Of a DNA stretch of 18,420 nt, positions 1 to 6,956 are shown in pieces (position 1 is the stretch's first letter; each line of letters starts with the position of its first letter). Origin of the DNA: Thermoplasmata archaeon (GTDB taxonomy: Archaea > Thermoplasmatota > Thermoplasmata > UBA184); assembly GCA_021826525.1 (NCBI GenBank), contig JAKAZU010000016.1:1-18420 (forward strand), in the 5' to 3' direction. Position numbers and translations under genes: made by a program. The notes beneath the pieces were generated by a model, which saw nothing but the letters and a program-made list of their open reading frames with translations, was not told the origin of the DNA and ran no database searches.

Positions 1-944
1 AGCGGGCGGTCGTATTCCCCGCTCAGCAGATCCTCAACATCATTGTCCTCGTCGCGGGGCTCGCCTTCGGGGTCCTCACGGTCGTCCAGGCCACGACGGT
101 CTGGCTGATCCCGTTCTTCGTGCTGACGCTCCTCTACGGGATCCTGCTGACGTTGAGGATCGGCGGGGCCGACATGCCCGTGGTCATCTCGCTGTTCAAC
201 GCGCTGACGGGCATCGCGGTGGCGCTCGATGGGTTCGTACTGGTCAACGGCGTGCTCGGCGATGCGGGCTATGCGATGGTCGTGGCCGGGATCCTGGTGG
301 GAGCGGCCGGTTCGCTATTGACGATCAAGATGGCGCGCGCGATGAATCGGTCGATCGGCAGCGTGCTCTTCGGTGGGTTCGGAGCGAAGGAGGAGGTTGG
401 CGGGGCCATCGAGGGCTCGCTCAAGCCGATCGATCCGGACGACGCTGCATCGTTGATGGCGTACGCGAACCAGGTGATCATCGCGCCCGGATACGGCATG
501 GCCGTTGCCCAAGCCCAGCGCAAGGTCAAGGAACTCGCCGACGCGCTGGAAGCGAAGGGTGTGAGCGTGCGGTTTGCCATCCACCCCGTGGCGGGCCGGA
601 TGCCCGGGCACATGAACGTCCTGCTCGCGGAGGCCGGGGTCTCCTACGACAAGCTCTACGATCTCGACGAGGTCAACGGACAGTTCGCCACGACCGATGT
701 CGTGCTGGTGATCGGGGCGAACGACGTCGTGAACCCCGCCGCGCGAAGGCAAGGCTCGCCGCTGTTCGGGATGCCGATCCTGGACGTGGACAAGGCCAAG
801 AGCGTCTTCGTCATCAAGCGCGGCCAGGGCCGAGGCTTCGCCGGCGTGGAGAACGACCTGTTCTACAAGGACAACTGCCGGATGCTCTACGGGGACGCGA
901 GCGCCGTCGTCGGGAGGCTCATCACGGCGCTTGAGCACTCCTGA
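1..944 (+). CDS. pntB: NAD(P) transhydrogenase subunit beta, 3' part (5' end outside window)
   Basis: This is the C-terminal 313 residues of the beta subunit of proton-translocating NAD(P) transhydrogenase, read open from base 3. The family usually has about 460 residues, so roughly the first third is missing. It couples proton flow across the membrane to hydride transfer between NADH and NADP+. The visible part has hydrophobic membrane helices, including the conserved stretch GADMPVVISLFNALTG, a connecting segment, and the NADP-binding domain III with GYGMAVAQAQ, HPVAGRMPGHMNVLLAEAG, GANDVVNPAA and a KRGQGRGFAGVEN loop. These are family hallmarks, so the identification is firm. pntA is expected upstream, outside the window. 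The TGA stop lies inside the 3' end of the convergent FUSC-like gene, a 23-bp antisense overlap. Transhydrogenase occurs in only some archaea. Confidence 0.96.
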   Translation, partial: RAVVFPAQQILNIIVLVAGLAFGVLTVVQATTVWLIPFFVLTLLYGILLTLRIGGADMPVVISLFNALTGIAVALDGFVLVNGVLGDAGYAMVVAGILVGAAGSLLTIKMARAMNRSIGSVLFGGFGAKEEVGGAIEGSLKPIDPDDAASLMAYANQVIIAPGYGMAVAQAQRKVKELADALEAKGVSVRFAIHPVAGRMPGHMNVLLAEAGVSYDKLYDLDEVNGQFATTDVVLVIGANDVVNPAARRQGSPLFGMPILDVDKAKSVFVIKRGQGRGFAGVENDLFYKDNCRMLYGDASAVVGRLITALEHS

Positions 945-2085
945 GGCGCCCCCGCCTCGTGAAGGGACCCTCGGGCGGGTTCGGGAGGAGGCTACCCGCG
1001 ATCGGCGGGCCCGTGTGCTCGACTCGGTCGCGCAACCACCACAGCGTCGCGACCGTGATCGCGAGGCCTCCCCCGAGCACCGTGTCGAACACCCGCACGA
1101 ATGCGAACTGCCAGCTCCCCGGGTAGACCAGGTTCAGTAGAAGGATGACGAACGGCGTCAGGAACAGCGTGTAGATCCCGTAGTTCACCCAACGCGTCGC
1201 GAATAGGGCCATCGCAAAGAGGAAGAGGAAGACCCCCAGGATCCAAGGATTCACGATGAACAGGGTGAGCCCGAGGGCGACCCCGGCGCCCCCGATCGTC
1301 CCCAGGATGCGCAGGAACGAGGCCGAGAATGTCGTCGCGATCGATGCGCGTAACGAGACGAGGACCGTGAGCATCACCCAGTAGTCCCGTGGAAGGCCGA
1401 GCGCGAGGGAGATGGCGAGACCGACCGCGGTCGTTCCGGCGACGAGGATCGCGTAGCGTACGTGCACGCGGCTCGCCGGCATCGGAACGGGGGTCGAGGG
1501 CGGAGGAGGGGTCGTTGGTCGTCGAGGATCCTCGCGGGCCCCGAAGTACCCGCGTCGAAGGAGGATTGGCCGAGTGATCGCGAGGCCGAGGATCGCCCAG
1601 AACCCACCGAGGAGCGCGAGCACGAGCCGCTCCAGGGCCTCCAGTCCCGAGCCGCCGGGGATGCCGACGCCCACCGCGAGCATGACCGCGGTCACCAGTC
1701 CGATCGAATCGAACCCCGCCCAGCTGGCGCTGACGAGGATGATGCCGATCCCGAGAGCGACGAGGGGAACCTCCACCCAGCCGGTCGTCCCGATAATCGT
1801 ACCGAGCGCGAGTGCGCCTGCGTTCGATAGCGCCGCGGCGGCCAGGGGAGGGAACCGGGCGACGGGAGGTCGGGCCGCGATGGCCATCAACAGATTGAGG
1901 GCGCCGAGCGAGGCGAACACGCCACCCGCGATGGAACCGGCGCCTTCGCCGGCGAGGAGAGGAGCGATGATGACGATCCCCGCGACGAGGCCCATGGTCA
2001 GGTTGAGGCCCTTGCGGTCGACGCGGGTCGCGTCGTGGAGGAACGTGCTTGCCCAGGTCATCCCCATCGACGCAGGCGAGTCCAC
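922..2085 (-). CDS. FUSC-family-like integral membrane protein (putative exporter)
   Basis: A 387-residue membrane protein in two similar halves: about six hydrophobic segments at residues 28-175, a charged, proline-rich cytoplasmic linker at about 176-208 (TTPPPPSTPVP), and a second hydrophobic block at about 210-352. The second half contains LGLPRDYWVMLTVLVSLR followed by SFLRILGTIGGAGVALGL, which resembles the repeat of FUSC (fusaric acid resistance / aromatic acid exporter) proteins. An exporter of aromatic or other organic acids is inferred from the family; the substrate cannot be read from sequence. The start chosen is GTG at 2085, because a TAG lies two codons upstream. ATG codons 7 and 9 are alternatives. 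It is convergent with pntB and overlaps its last 23 bases. No close partner on the same strand. Confidence 0.78.
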   Translation of the reverse strand: MDSPASMGMTWASTFLHDATRVDRKGLNLTMGLVAGIVIIAPLLAGEGAGSIAGGVFASLGALNLLMAIAARPPVARFPPLAAAALSNAGALALGTIIGTTGWVEVPLVALGIGIILVSASWAGFDSIGLVTAVMLAVGVGIPGGSGLEALERLVLALLGGFWAILGLAITRPILLRRGYFGAREDPRRPTTPPPPSTPVPMPASRVHVRYAILVAGTTAVGLAISLALGLPRDYWVMLTVLVSLRASIATTFSASFLRILGTIGGAGVALGLTLFIVNPWILGVFLFLFAMALFATRWVNYGIYTLFLTPFVILLLNLVYPGSWQFAFVRVFDTVLGGGLAITVATLWWLRDRVEHTGPPIAGSLLPNPPEGPFTRRGRLRSAQAP

Positions 2086-2425
2086 GGTCTACCGGACCTT
2101 GAAGGCACCCCTCCACTTCGAACGAGATCGAGGCCGGAGGTCCTTCGCTCGACCTCCCTCGGCAAGCTCCCGGAGCGTGCGGCGCCGAACAGGACGTAGG
2201 AGGCCGTGGCGGCTCGCCGTGCGTGTGGCGACGCATTCACATCGGGTCGACCCGCATCGCGGTCGGCGATTGACGCCCACCCGAGCGCATTCCCCCGGCC
2301 CGAAGCACGGGCGCAGCGCCCTCGATACGGACGCTTGGGCGAGCCTTCTCGTCGGGAACGCCGGGGATGCGCGCACGATGGGCAAGGGTCTTGCGAGGTG
2401 AGGGATACCGGGAGCATCTCCGACG
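2086..2425. other. 340-bp intergenic region between divergent genes, no gene recognised
   Basis: This gap separates the divergent FUSC-like and PrsW-like genes and should hold both promoters. I find no convincing TATA-like box on either strand, no tRNA, and no RNase P or SRP RNA signature. Frames that stay open here are arginine- and proline-rich in the way expected of antisense frames in GC-rich DNA. An SD-like string GAGGTGAGGG sits at 2395-2404, too far from the PrsW start at 2426 to serve it directly; GGGAG at 2410-2414 is closer. Confidence 0.5.
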
Positions 2426-3268
2426 ATGAGCGATCTCGACACCTTCCTGGATATCGCCATCATCTTCTGGGTGGCCCTGATCCCGGCCGTCCTGTACCTG
2501 CTGTGGATACGAGGCACCGAACGGTATCGGACCGCTTCGTGGGGGACCGTCCTCACCGCCTTCGTCTACGGGGCCATCGTCGCCACCCTGGTGGCGGCGG
2601 CGATCGAAGGGACCCTCCTCTACGTCGGCACCAGCGCGAGCCAGGCGCTTCCCGCGCCGGAGTTCACGTTCCTCAATGGCAACTCCACCGCCGGGCAGTT
2701 CTTCCTGATCCTGGTCATCGCGCCGTTCGTCGAGGAGGGCCTGAAGGGGATCGGCGTCGTCCTGCTGCGCGCTCGGATGACCACCCTGGCCGACGGCCCG
2801 GTGTTCGGCGCGTCGGTGGGACTGGGCTTCGGGTTCTTTGAGACGCTCCTGTACGGCATCGTGGGGTTCGCCGTGGGCGGCCTCCCCGGAGCGATCGTTC
2901 TCGTGCTGGTGCGCAGTGTCTCGAGCGTGCTCTTGCACGCGAGCTCCACCGCCATGTTCGGCTACGGCTATGCGAAATCCCGCATCGAGGGCGAACCCGG
3001 CGCCACGGGCCGCTACTACCTCCTCGCGGTCGGGATGCACGCGAGCTTCAACGTCCTCGCCTCCCTGGGAGCCCTCCTCGTCGCGTTCGGCATCTCGAAC
3101 TCGATCGGTGATGTCGCGAGCGGCCTCGCCCTCCTCGCCGCCGTCGCGTTCGGCGTGTTCGCGTTCGAGCACGTCGCGAAGGTCGTTCGGACCACGGATT
3201 ATCCGGCGCTCTCGACCTACCGAGGCGGATCTCGCGGCTCGACGCTCCCCCGCGCGCCTCCGAAGTGA
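2426..3268 (+). CDS. PrsW-family intramembrane metalloprotease-like protein
   Basis: A 280-residue polytopic membrane protein with about seven to eight hydrophobic segments. It carries the PrsW/CPBP-like catalytic signature in order: EEGLK (103-107) in a membrane segment, FFET (137-140, Glu139), His171 in HASSTAMFGY, and His205 in GMHASFN. In PrsW, these glutamates and histidines are thought to bind the catalytic zinc, and the Bacillus protein starts regulated intramembrane proteolysis of an anti-sigma factor. The archaeal substrate is unknown. All four motif positions are intact, so it is probably active. Start ATG 2426 is preceded by GGGAG with an 11-nt spacer. The C-terminal tail (about 255-280) is basic and soluble. 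It appears monocistronic, followed by the minus-strand tRNA-Val. Confidence 0.85.
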   Translation: MSDLDTFLDIAIIFWVALIPAVLYLLWIRGTERYRTASWGTVLTAFVYGAIVATLVAAAIEGTLLYVGTSASQALPAPEFTFLNGNSTAGQFFLILVIAPFVEEGLKGIGVVLLRARMTTLADGPVFGASVGLGFGFFETLLYGIVGFAVGGLPGAIVLVLVRSVSSVLLHASSTAMFGYGYAKSRIEGEPGATGRYYLLAVGMHASFNVLASLGALLVAFGISNSIGDVASGLALLAAVAFGVFAFEHVAKVVRTTDYPALSTYRGGSRGSTLPRAPPK

Positions 3269-3319
3269 GTCCCTGGACCGTACGTGCAGGACGCGGGTCA
3301 TCCCCACCTTAGAAGAACC

Positions 3320-3392
3320 TGGGCGCGGCCAGATTTGAACTGGCGACCTTCACCGTGTCAGGGTGACGTCATAACCGCTAGACTACGCGCCC
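3320..3392 (-). tRNA. tRNA-Val (anticodon GAC)
   Basis: On the minus strand the gene folds as a complete cloverleaf. The acceptor stem is GGGCGCG (3392-3386) paired with CGCGCCC (3327-3321). The D arm is GTC/GAC with loop TAGCGGTTAT, and the anticodon stem is TCACC/GGTGA enclosing loop CTGACAC, so the anticodon is GAC (valine codons GUC/GUU). The T arm is GCCAG/CTGGC with loop TTCAAAT. The discriminator is A at 3320. CCA is not encoded, and there is no intron in the anticodon loop. Confidence 0.97.
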
Positions 3393-3416
3393 GCTCGGCG
3401 AGCCACTAAGGCAGCG

Positions 3417-3426
3417 CACTTATGCC
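3417..3426 (-). promoter_or_regulatory. TATA-like box for tRNA-Val
   Basis: On the minus strand GGCATAAGTG is centred about 29 bases upstream of the first tRNA base, the position expected for an archaeal box A driving a tRNA. It is one of the few AT-containing stretches in this GC-rich gap. Judged from position and composition only. Confidence 0.5.
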
Positions 3427-3459
3427 TGTCGGAACCGCGGAGAAATCGCGGGCGGGGCG

Positions 3460-5004
3460 TCAGCCGTATCCACCGGGAAACTGGCGCGGGTCGGACGACT
3501 CGTTCCAGGTGTAGTATCCCATCGATTGGCGCTGGGCCTCGGTCGCTTCCTTCTGGAGACCACCTTGCAGCGATCCGTAGGCCTCCTTGATCTGTTCTTC
3601 GATCGGGCGGGCGCGGACGAGGGCCTCGCGGATGTGTTTCGCCTCGATCGTGGGGCTCCCGGAGATGGCCGCGAAGTCGCCGGCCGTGCGCAGCAGGCCC
3701 CCGAGCTCTCGCAGCCGCAGGGTCAGGGAGTTGTGACGTCCGTCGATCGTCTCGGCGCGGCGACGCGCCTCTTGGACGAGCAGTTCGACGGCCTCGCGGG
3801 AGGCGGGGCGGATCCGTCCGTCGGCCGCGATCTCCTGCGCGCAGAACTGGGCGAGCTTCAGGCGGTTCGCCGGGGTGTCGGGCATCGCGGTCTCGAGGAG
3901 GACCTCGTAACCGCCGCCGGCGATCCGCGAGCGCAGCGGCGAGAGGATGCGGTGCATGTCCTGGATGTTGGCCGCCGCGACGAGGATGAAGTCGCACGGA
4001 ACGGCATCGACCCGGACCGACGCGCCCGCCGATTGCGGATTGCGTCCCGTGATGGGGAAGCGCTTCTCCTGCATCGCGGTCAGGATGTGCCGCTGCAGGT
4101 AGCCGAGGTGCGGGAGCTCGTCCAGGAACAGCACCCCCTCGTGCGCCTCGTGGATCGCGCCGGGGATGACCCGCTCGTACGGCGGGGAGCCGAGCTGGGG
4201 ATGGCCGCCGTACGGGTCGTGCCGTACGTCGCCCAGGAGCTCGGTCTCGCTCGCCCCGGTCGCCATCACGAACGTGTTGCGGTCGAGCTTCACCAGGACC
4301 TTGCGCGGGCTCTCGCGCTGCTGCTCCCGTCGACGCTCCAGCGCGCGTTGGTCGAGGACCTTGATCTTTTCGCCGGCGCGTTCGTAGGCCACGACCTCCT
4401 CCACTCCGTTCCGGGTCCGGGTGGTGCGGACCGGCTCGGGAAGGTTCCCGATCGGATTGACGGTGATCTCGAGGAGCCCTCCGACGATGTCGCGGAAGGG
4501 GTTGCCCGTTCCGGTGCCGGGTGGGGTGCTGGCCTTGGGGTTGCTGCAACTCGGGCAGAACCGCTCCGCCGGCAGCGAGTAGAAGCCGCACCGCGAGCAG
4601 CGGTAGCCGAGCCGCTCGGCCACCGACGCGGGGGCCTCCCGGGGATCGATGAGCTCGCCCTCGGTGGTGCGTTCGGCCTCCCGCTCGCGGTAGGCTTCCT
4701 CCCGGGTCACGACCTCGATGGTCGGGCGCTCCGGATTCTCCGGGTTGTGCACGATGCGAAGCTCGGTCCGCGGTCGTTCCAGATGCAGGGCGAGCGCCTG
4801 CGCCGTCATCGACTTTCCGATGCCAGCGGGGCCCACGAGGAGGAGATGCCGGTGCTGGTAGGCCGCGATGCGCGCGATCTCGACCGCCTTCTCCTGGCCG
4901 ATCACGCGATCGAGCGGATCCGTCGGAATGGGAATGTCGGCCGTCGTTTCCATCTCGTCGATGGAGGCGAGGGTCTTGCGCGGGGCTTCGGTGGCGTCGG
5001 CCAT
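3460..5004 (-). CDS. LonB-like AAA+ ATPase lacking the protease domain, with zinc-ribbon insertion
   Basis: A 514-residue AAA+ protein of the archaeal LonB family. Walker A is GPAGIGKS (58-65), followed by the LonB-typical HNPENPERP stretch. After Walker A come LLGDVRHDPYGG (257-267), Walker B VLFLDE (291-296), FPITGR, sensor 1 LVAAAN, the arginine-finger region LRSRI (357-361), and the C-terminal SLTLRLRELGGLLRTAGD helix bundle ending at RPIEEQ. True LonB has two membrane helices between Walker A and B and an S16 Ser-Lys protease domain after RPIEEQ. Here the insertion holds a zinc ribbon (Cys136, 139, 150, 153) and no hydrophobic helix, and only about 44 residues follow. It is therefore predicted to be a soluble, non-proteolytic remodelling ATPase; partners are unknown. 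Start is ATG 5004. It lies 158 bp downstream of dnaG on the same strand with its own promoter. Confidence 0.88.
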   Translation of the reverse strand: MADATEAPRKTLASIDEMETTADIPIPTDPLDRVIGQEKAVEIARIAAYQHRHLLLVGPAGIGKSMTAQALALHLERPRTELRIVHNPENPERPTIEVVTREEAYREREAERTTEGELIDPREAPASVAERLGYRCSRCGFYSLPAERFCPSCSNPKASTPPGTGTGNPFRDIVGGLLEITVNPIGNLPEPVRTTRTRNGVEEVVAYERAGEKIKVLDQRALERRREQQRESPRKVLVKLDRNTFVMATGASETELLGDVRHDPYGGHPQLGSPPYERVIPGAIHEAHEGVLFLDELPHLGYLQRHILTAMQEKRFPITGRNPQSAGASVRVDAVPCDFILVAAANIQDMHRILSPLRSRIAGGGYEVLLETAMPDTPANRLKLAQFCAQEIAADGRIRPASREAVELLVQEARRRAETIDGRHNSLTLRLRELGGLLRTAGDFAAISGSPTIEAKHIREALVRARPIEEQIKEAYGSLQGGLQKEATEAQRQSMGYYTWNESSDPRQFPGGYG

Positions 5005-5030
5005 CTGGGTATTATAACGCCCGGAAGGGG

Positions 5031-5040
5031 GTAAAAAGCT
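5031..5040 (-). promoter_or_regulatory. TATA-like box for the LonB-like ATPase gene
   Basis: On the minus strand AGCTTTTTAC is centred about 31 bases before the ATG at 5004, so transcription would begin at or next to the start codon (leaderless mRNA). No Shine-Dalgarno sequence precedes the ATG. A second AT-rich string, TTATAAT at 5010-5016, is too close to the ATG to act as a box A for this start. Confidence 0.45.
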
Positions 5041-5162
5041 TGGCCGGGCAGGTTACCTTTCGGGCCGCTCAGCCGCTGCTTGGCTCGACCGGGTCTCCGG
5101 CGAAAAGGAGGGCCGGGCGGGTCCGTAGTACGGGCCCGCTCGGAAAGAGTTCGGAGGAGGAA

Positions 5163-6488
5163 CTACCGCGCTCCGCCGAGATCTTGGCGGGTGAAGATCC
5201 GAACGTTCTCCGGCATCTTTCCCACGGGCCCGAGACGGGAGGCCACGATCGTTCCGATGTTCTTCTCCTGGGCGACGTCCAGGAGGCGCTGGCTGACGAT
5301 GCCGTCGAAGATGAGCGCCTTCGCGGGGTTGGGGTATCCCACGAGGAAGTCGATCATGTCCTTGACGGGGGCGTCGTAAACCACCGCGTCGTCCGGGCCG
5401 ATCACCAGGAACTTCGAGGCATTCTCGATGCCTCCGAGGAGTTCGAAGTAGTGCTGGAGCTCCGGTGGGAGCGTCGCAGGGGGCGCGGCCGGCGAAGGCG
5501 GTGGGAGGGCACGCGGAACCGCTGCGGGCGGCCGGTGCTCGTCGCGGCGGGGCGGGCCGCGCTCGTCACGCGGACCCCGGTCCGGGCGGCCTCCGCCTTC
5601 CGAGCGGGATCCTTCGGCTCGATCCTCCATCGGACCGCGCGTGGCCCCGGTCGACTCGAATCCCGTCATCTCCAAGTACTGGTTGATGGGGATCTTGTTG
5701 CGCAGGCACTTCACGAGTTGTTTTTGCGTCAGTTCCTCGACCTCGCTGCCGCGCGGGGCGCGGGCCACGAAATCGAGATCCATCGTCTGCAGCATCTCGC
5801 GGAGGATGAGTTCGCCCGCACGGTCTCCATCCGTGAACGCTGTGACCGTCTTCCCGCGGGAGAGATCCTTCACCGTCTGGGGCACGCTCGTTCCCTCGAC
5901 GGCGATGACGTTCTTGATGCCGCATTGCAGTAGGTTAAGCACATCCGAGCGCCCCTCGACCACGATCAGCGCGTCGGCCTGATCGATGTTCGGGCCCGCC
6001 GGGAGATGCTCCGGGCCGTACGTCGTGATCTCTTCGACCTGGACGGCTTTGCGGACGGCCTCGGTCAGGTCGAGACCGACGCCCTTCGATTCGTCCTGGA
6101 GGCGGGAGAGGATCTCCTTGGCCCGCTCCACGACCTTCTGGCGCTTGGAGATGCGGATATCCTCGACGGATACGACCTCGATCTTGGCCCGGCACGGCCC
6201 GATGCGGTCAACCGTTTCGAGACCCGAGGCGAGGATCGCGGTCTCGACCTGGTCGAGCGAGGAGGCGATGATGATCTCTCCTTCGCTCTTGCCCTTGCGG
6301 CTGTCGATGTCGACCTCGATTCGGCCGATGCGGCCGGACTTCTGTAGGTCGCGGAGATCAAGCTCCTCTCCGAGGAGTCCTTCGGTCTGTCCGAATACGG
6401 CCCCTACGACGTCGGGTTTGTCGATGACACCCTCGGCGACGATGTGGGCTCGGATCTGGTATTTGGCGGCGCTGGGATCGTTCGTCAT
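5163..6488 (-). CDS. dnaG: Archaeal DnaG-type primase (TOPRIM)
   Basis: A 441-residue archaeal DnaG. The N-terminal segment contains DKPDVVGAVFGQTEGLLGEEL (split across residues 23-43), the signature of the archaeal family. The TOPRIM core has VVEGRSD (176-182, Glu178) and FTDGDRAG (218-225, Asp220/Asp222), the metal-binding acidic residues. A proline/arginine-rich low-complexity linker (about 281-340) leads to a C-terminal domain with FLVIGPDDAVVYDAP and RLGPVGKMPENVRIFTRQDL. In archaea, DnaG synthesises oligoribonucleotides and is also a stable exosome subunit bound through Csl4; which role dominates here is not visible. I chose ATG 6488 over the in-frame ATG 6539, because the protein then starts just before the conserved domain, and GGAG lies 11 nt upstream. 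TAG stop at 5163. Confidence 0.94.
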   Translation of the reverse strand: MTNDPSAAKYQIRAHIVAEGVIDKPDVVGAVFGQTEGLLGEELDLRDLQKSGRIGRIEVDIDSRKGKSEGEIIIASSLDQVETAILASGLETVDRIGPCRAKIEVVSVEDIRISKRQKVVERAKEILSRLQDESKGVGLDLTEAVRKAVQVEEITTYGPEHLPAGPNIDQADALIVVEGRSDVLNLLQCGIKNVIAVEGTSVPQTVKDLSRGKTVTAFTDGDRAGELILREMLQTMDLDFVARAPRGSEVEELTQKQLVKCLRNKIPINQYLEMTGFESTGATRGPMEDRAEGSRSEGGGRPDRGPRDERGPPRRDEHRPPAAVPRALPPPSPAAPPATLPPELQHYFELLGGIENASKFLVIGPDDAVVYDAPVKDMIDFLVGYPNPAKALIFDGIVSQRLLDVAQEKNIGTIVASRLGPVGKMPENVRIFTRQDLGGAR

Positions 6489-6563
6489 TTCTGGTATTTC
6501 TCCGTTTGGCGAAAGGCGAACTCCCGCATACGGGAGCATCGGCCCGGACGGAAGCTCAGAGGG

Positions 6564-6571
6564 GAATATCC
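6564..6571 (-). promoter_or_regulatory. Possible TATA-like box for dnaG
   Basis: On the minus strand GGATATTC lies about 80 bases before the preferred dnaG start at 6488, which would give a leader of roughly 50 nt containing a GC-rich hairpin. It lies about 28 bases before the alternative ATG at 6539. Weak evidence; the TATTTAAA at 6712-6719 is a competing candidate. Confidence 0.3.
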
Positions 6572-6710
6572 ACGTCGCCGAAACAATCGCGGAGCCTACG
6601 ACCTGGACCAGGGTGGAGCGTGAGTCGTGATTCCGTGAGACGCGTCGACATGAGGATACTTCCTCGGCTTCCGTCTCCGGGTGCCTTTCGATCGTGTGGA
6701 GCCGTGGGCC

Positions 6711-6720
6711 CTATTTAAAG
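6711..6720. promoter_or_regulatory. TATA-like box, near-palindromic, between divergent genes
   Basis: CTATTTAAAG is a good archaeal box A match that reads well on both strands. On the plus strand it would start RNA near 6738-6745, over 200 bases before the next coding start, which is why a separate small RNA is considered. On the minus strand it would give dnaG a leader of about 200 nt. Confidence 0.45.
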
Positions 6721-6739
6721 GAGGCCTGGGGCCGACGAC

Positions 6740-6855
6740 CCACGTTCCGGCGCTTGGACCAAGGGCAGGTGCCGCCGGGCGTGCCTCTCCGCAACCTCCC
6801 GGGTGGGACGGGGCCCGCGCTTCTCCCCCGGCACCGCGCCGGCCGGGGGCGTTTT
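6740..6855 (+). ncRNA. Candidate small structured RNA (unassigned)
   Basis: A region of about 115 bases begins near 26 bases after the TATTTAAA box and ends at a terminator-like element: an 8-bp perfect stem CCCCCGGC (6825-6832) with GCCGGGGG (6842-6849), a 9-nt loop, then GCGTTTT. The intervening sequence is very G+C-rich and contains no coherent ORF with good codon structure. It does not match tRNA, 5S, RNase P or SRP RNA signatures that I know. The boundaries are inferred from promoter and terminator positions only; it may be no more than leader or spacer sequence. Confidence 0.25.
6825..6855 (+). terminator. GC stem-loop followed by T run
   Basis: Perfect inverted repeat CCCCCGGC / GCCGGGGG (6825-6832 and 6842-6849) with loop ACCGCGCCG, followed three bases later by TTTT (6852-6855). 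It has the form of an intrinsic terminator on the plus strand, although the T run is short. Confidence 0.4.
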
Positions 6856-6911
6856 GTCCTTCCGGAGGGAGCGAGCGCCCCGAGGCCCAGGGCTGCGAGA
6901 GTGCCCCCGAG

Positions 6912-6920
6912 TTTTTATAA
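6912..6920 (+). promoter_or_regulatory. TATA-like box for the 223-aa protein gene
   Basis: TTTTTATAA is centred about 41 bases before the ATG at 6957. Transcription would start near 6942, leaving a short leader that begins at or near GGGAGAG (6942-6948), a plausible ribosome binding site eight bases from the start codon. Confidence 0.55.
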
Positions 6921-6956
6921 CGGGCTCCTCTACCGCGTATCGGGAGAGTCCGATTC

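Larger units (their letters stand above)
6489..6956. other. 468-bp divergent promoter region between dnaG and the 223-aa gene; possible small RNA
   Basis: This gap holds at least three AT-rich candidate box A elements in otherwise GC-rich DNA: GAATATCC at 6564-6571, TATTTAAA at 6712-6719, and TTTTTATAA at 6912-6920. It also contains a strong GC stem-loop followed by TTTT at 6825-6855. A hairpin of seven pairs (GCTCCCG/CGGGAGC type) spans about 6521-6537, in what would be the dnaG leader. No coherent coding frame is apparent. Confidence 0.5.

Noticed and set aside
2100..2130. A GTTCGAA string (minus strand) that could be a tRNA T-loop in the 340-bp gap
   Set aside because: The flanking bases do not form a T stem, and no acceptor or anticodon arm can be built.
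2237..3307. A 356-codon minus-strand open frame opposite the PrsW-like gene
   Set aside because: It is low-complexity Glu/Arg/Asp-rich translation without family features; the plus strand encodes a coherent membrane protein.
3526..5034. A 502-codon open frame on the plus strand opposite the LonB-like gene
   Set aside because: Its translation is Asp/Arg/Leu/Val-rich and repetitive, with no domain, as expected for the antisense of GC-rich coding DNA. The minus-strand frame carries the full AAA+ motif set.
6489..6539. Longer DnaG start at ATG 6539
   Set aside because: The extra 17 residues (LPYAGVRLSPNGEIPE) are not part of the family N-terminus, and a GGAG site fits ATG 6488. It is kept as an alternative because a TATA-like box lies at leaderless distance from 6539.
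6740..6915. SRP RNA or RNase P RNA in the dnaG upstream gap
   Set aside because: A CCGGAGGGAGCGAG string vaguely recalls SRP helix 8, but the region is too short, the 5'/3' closing helix is not convincing, and RNase P conserved segments are absent.
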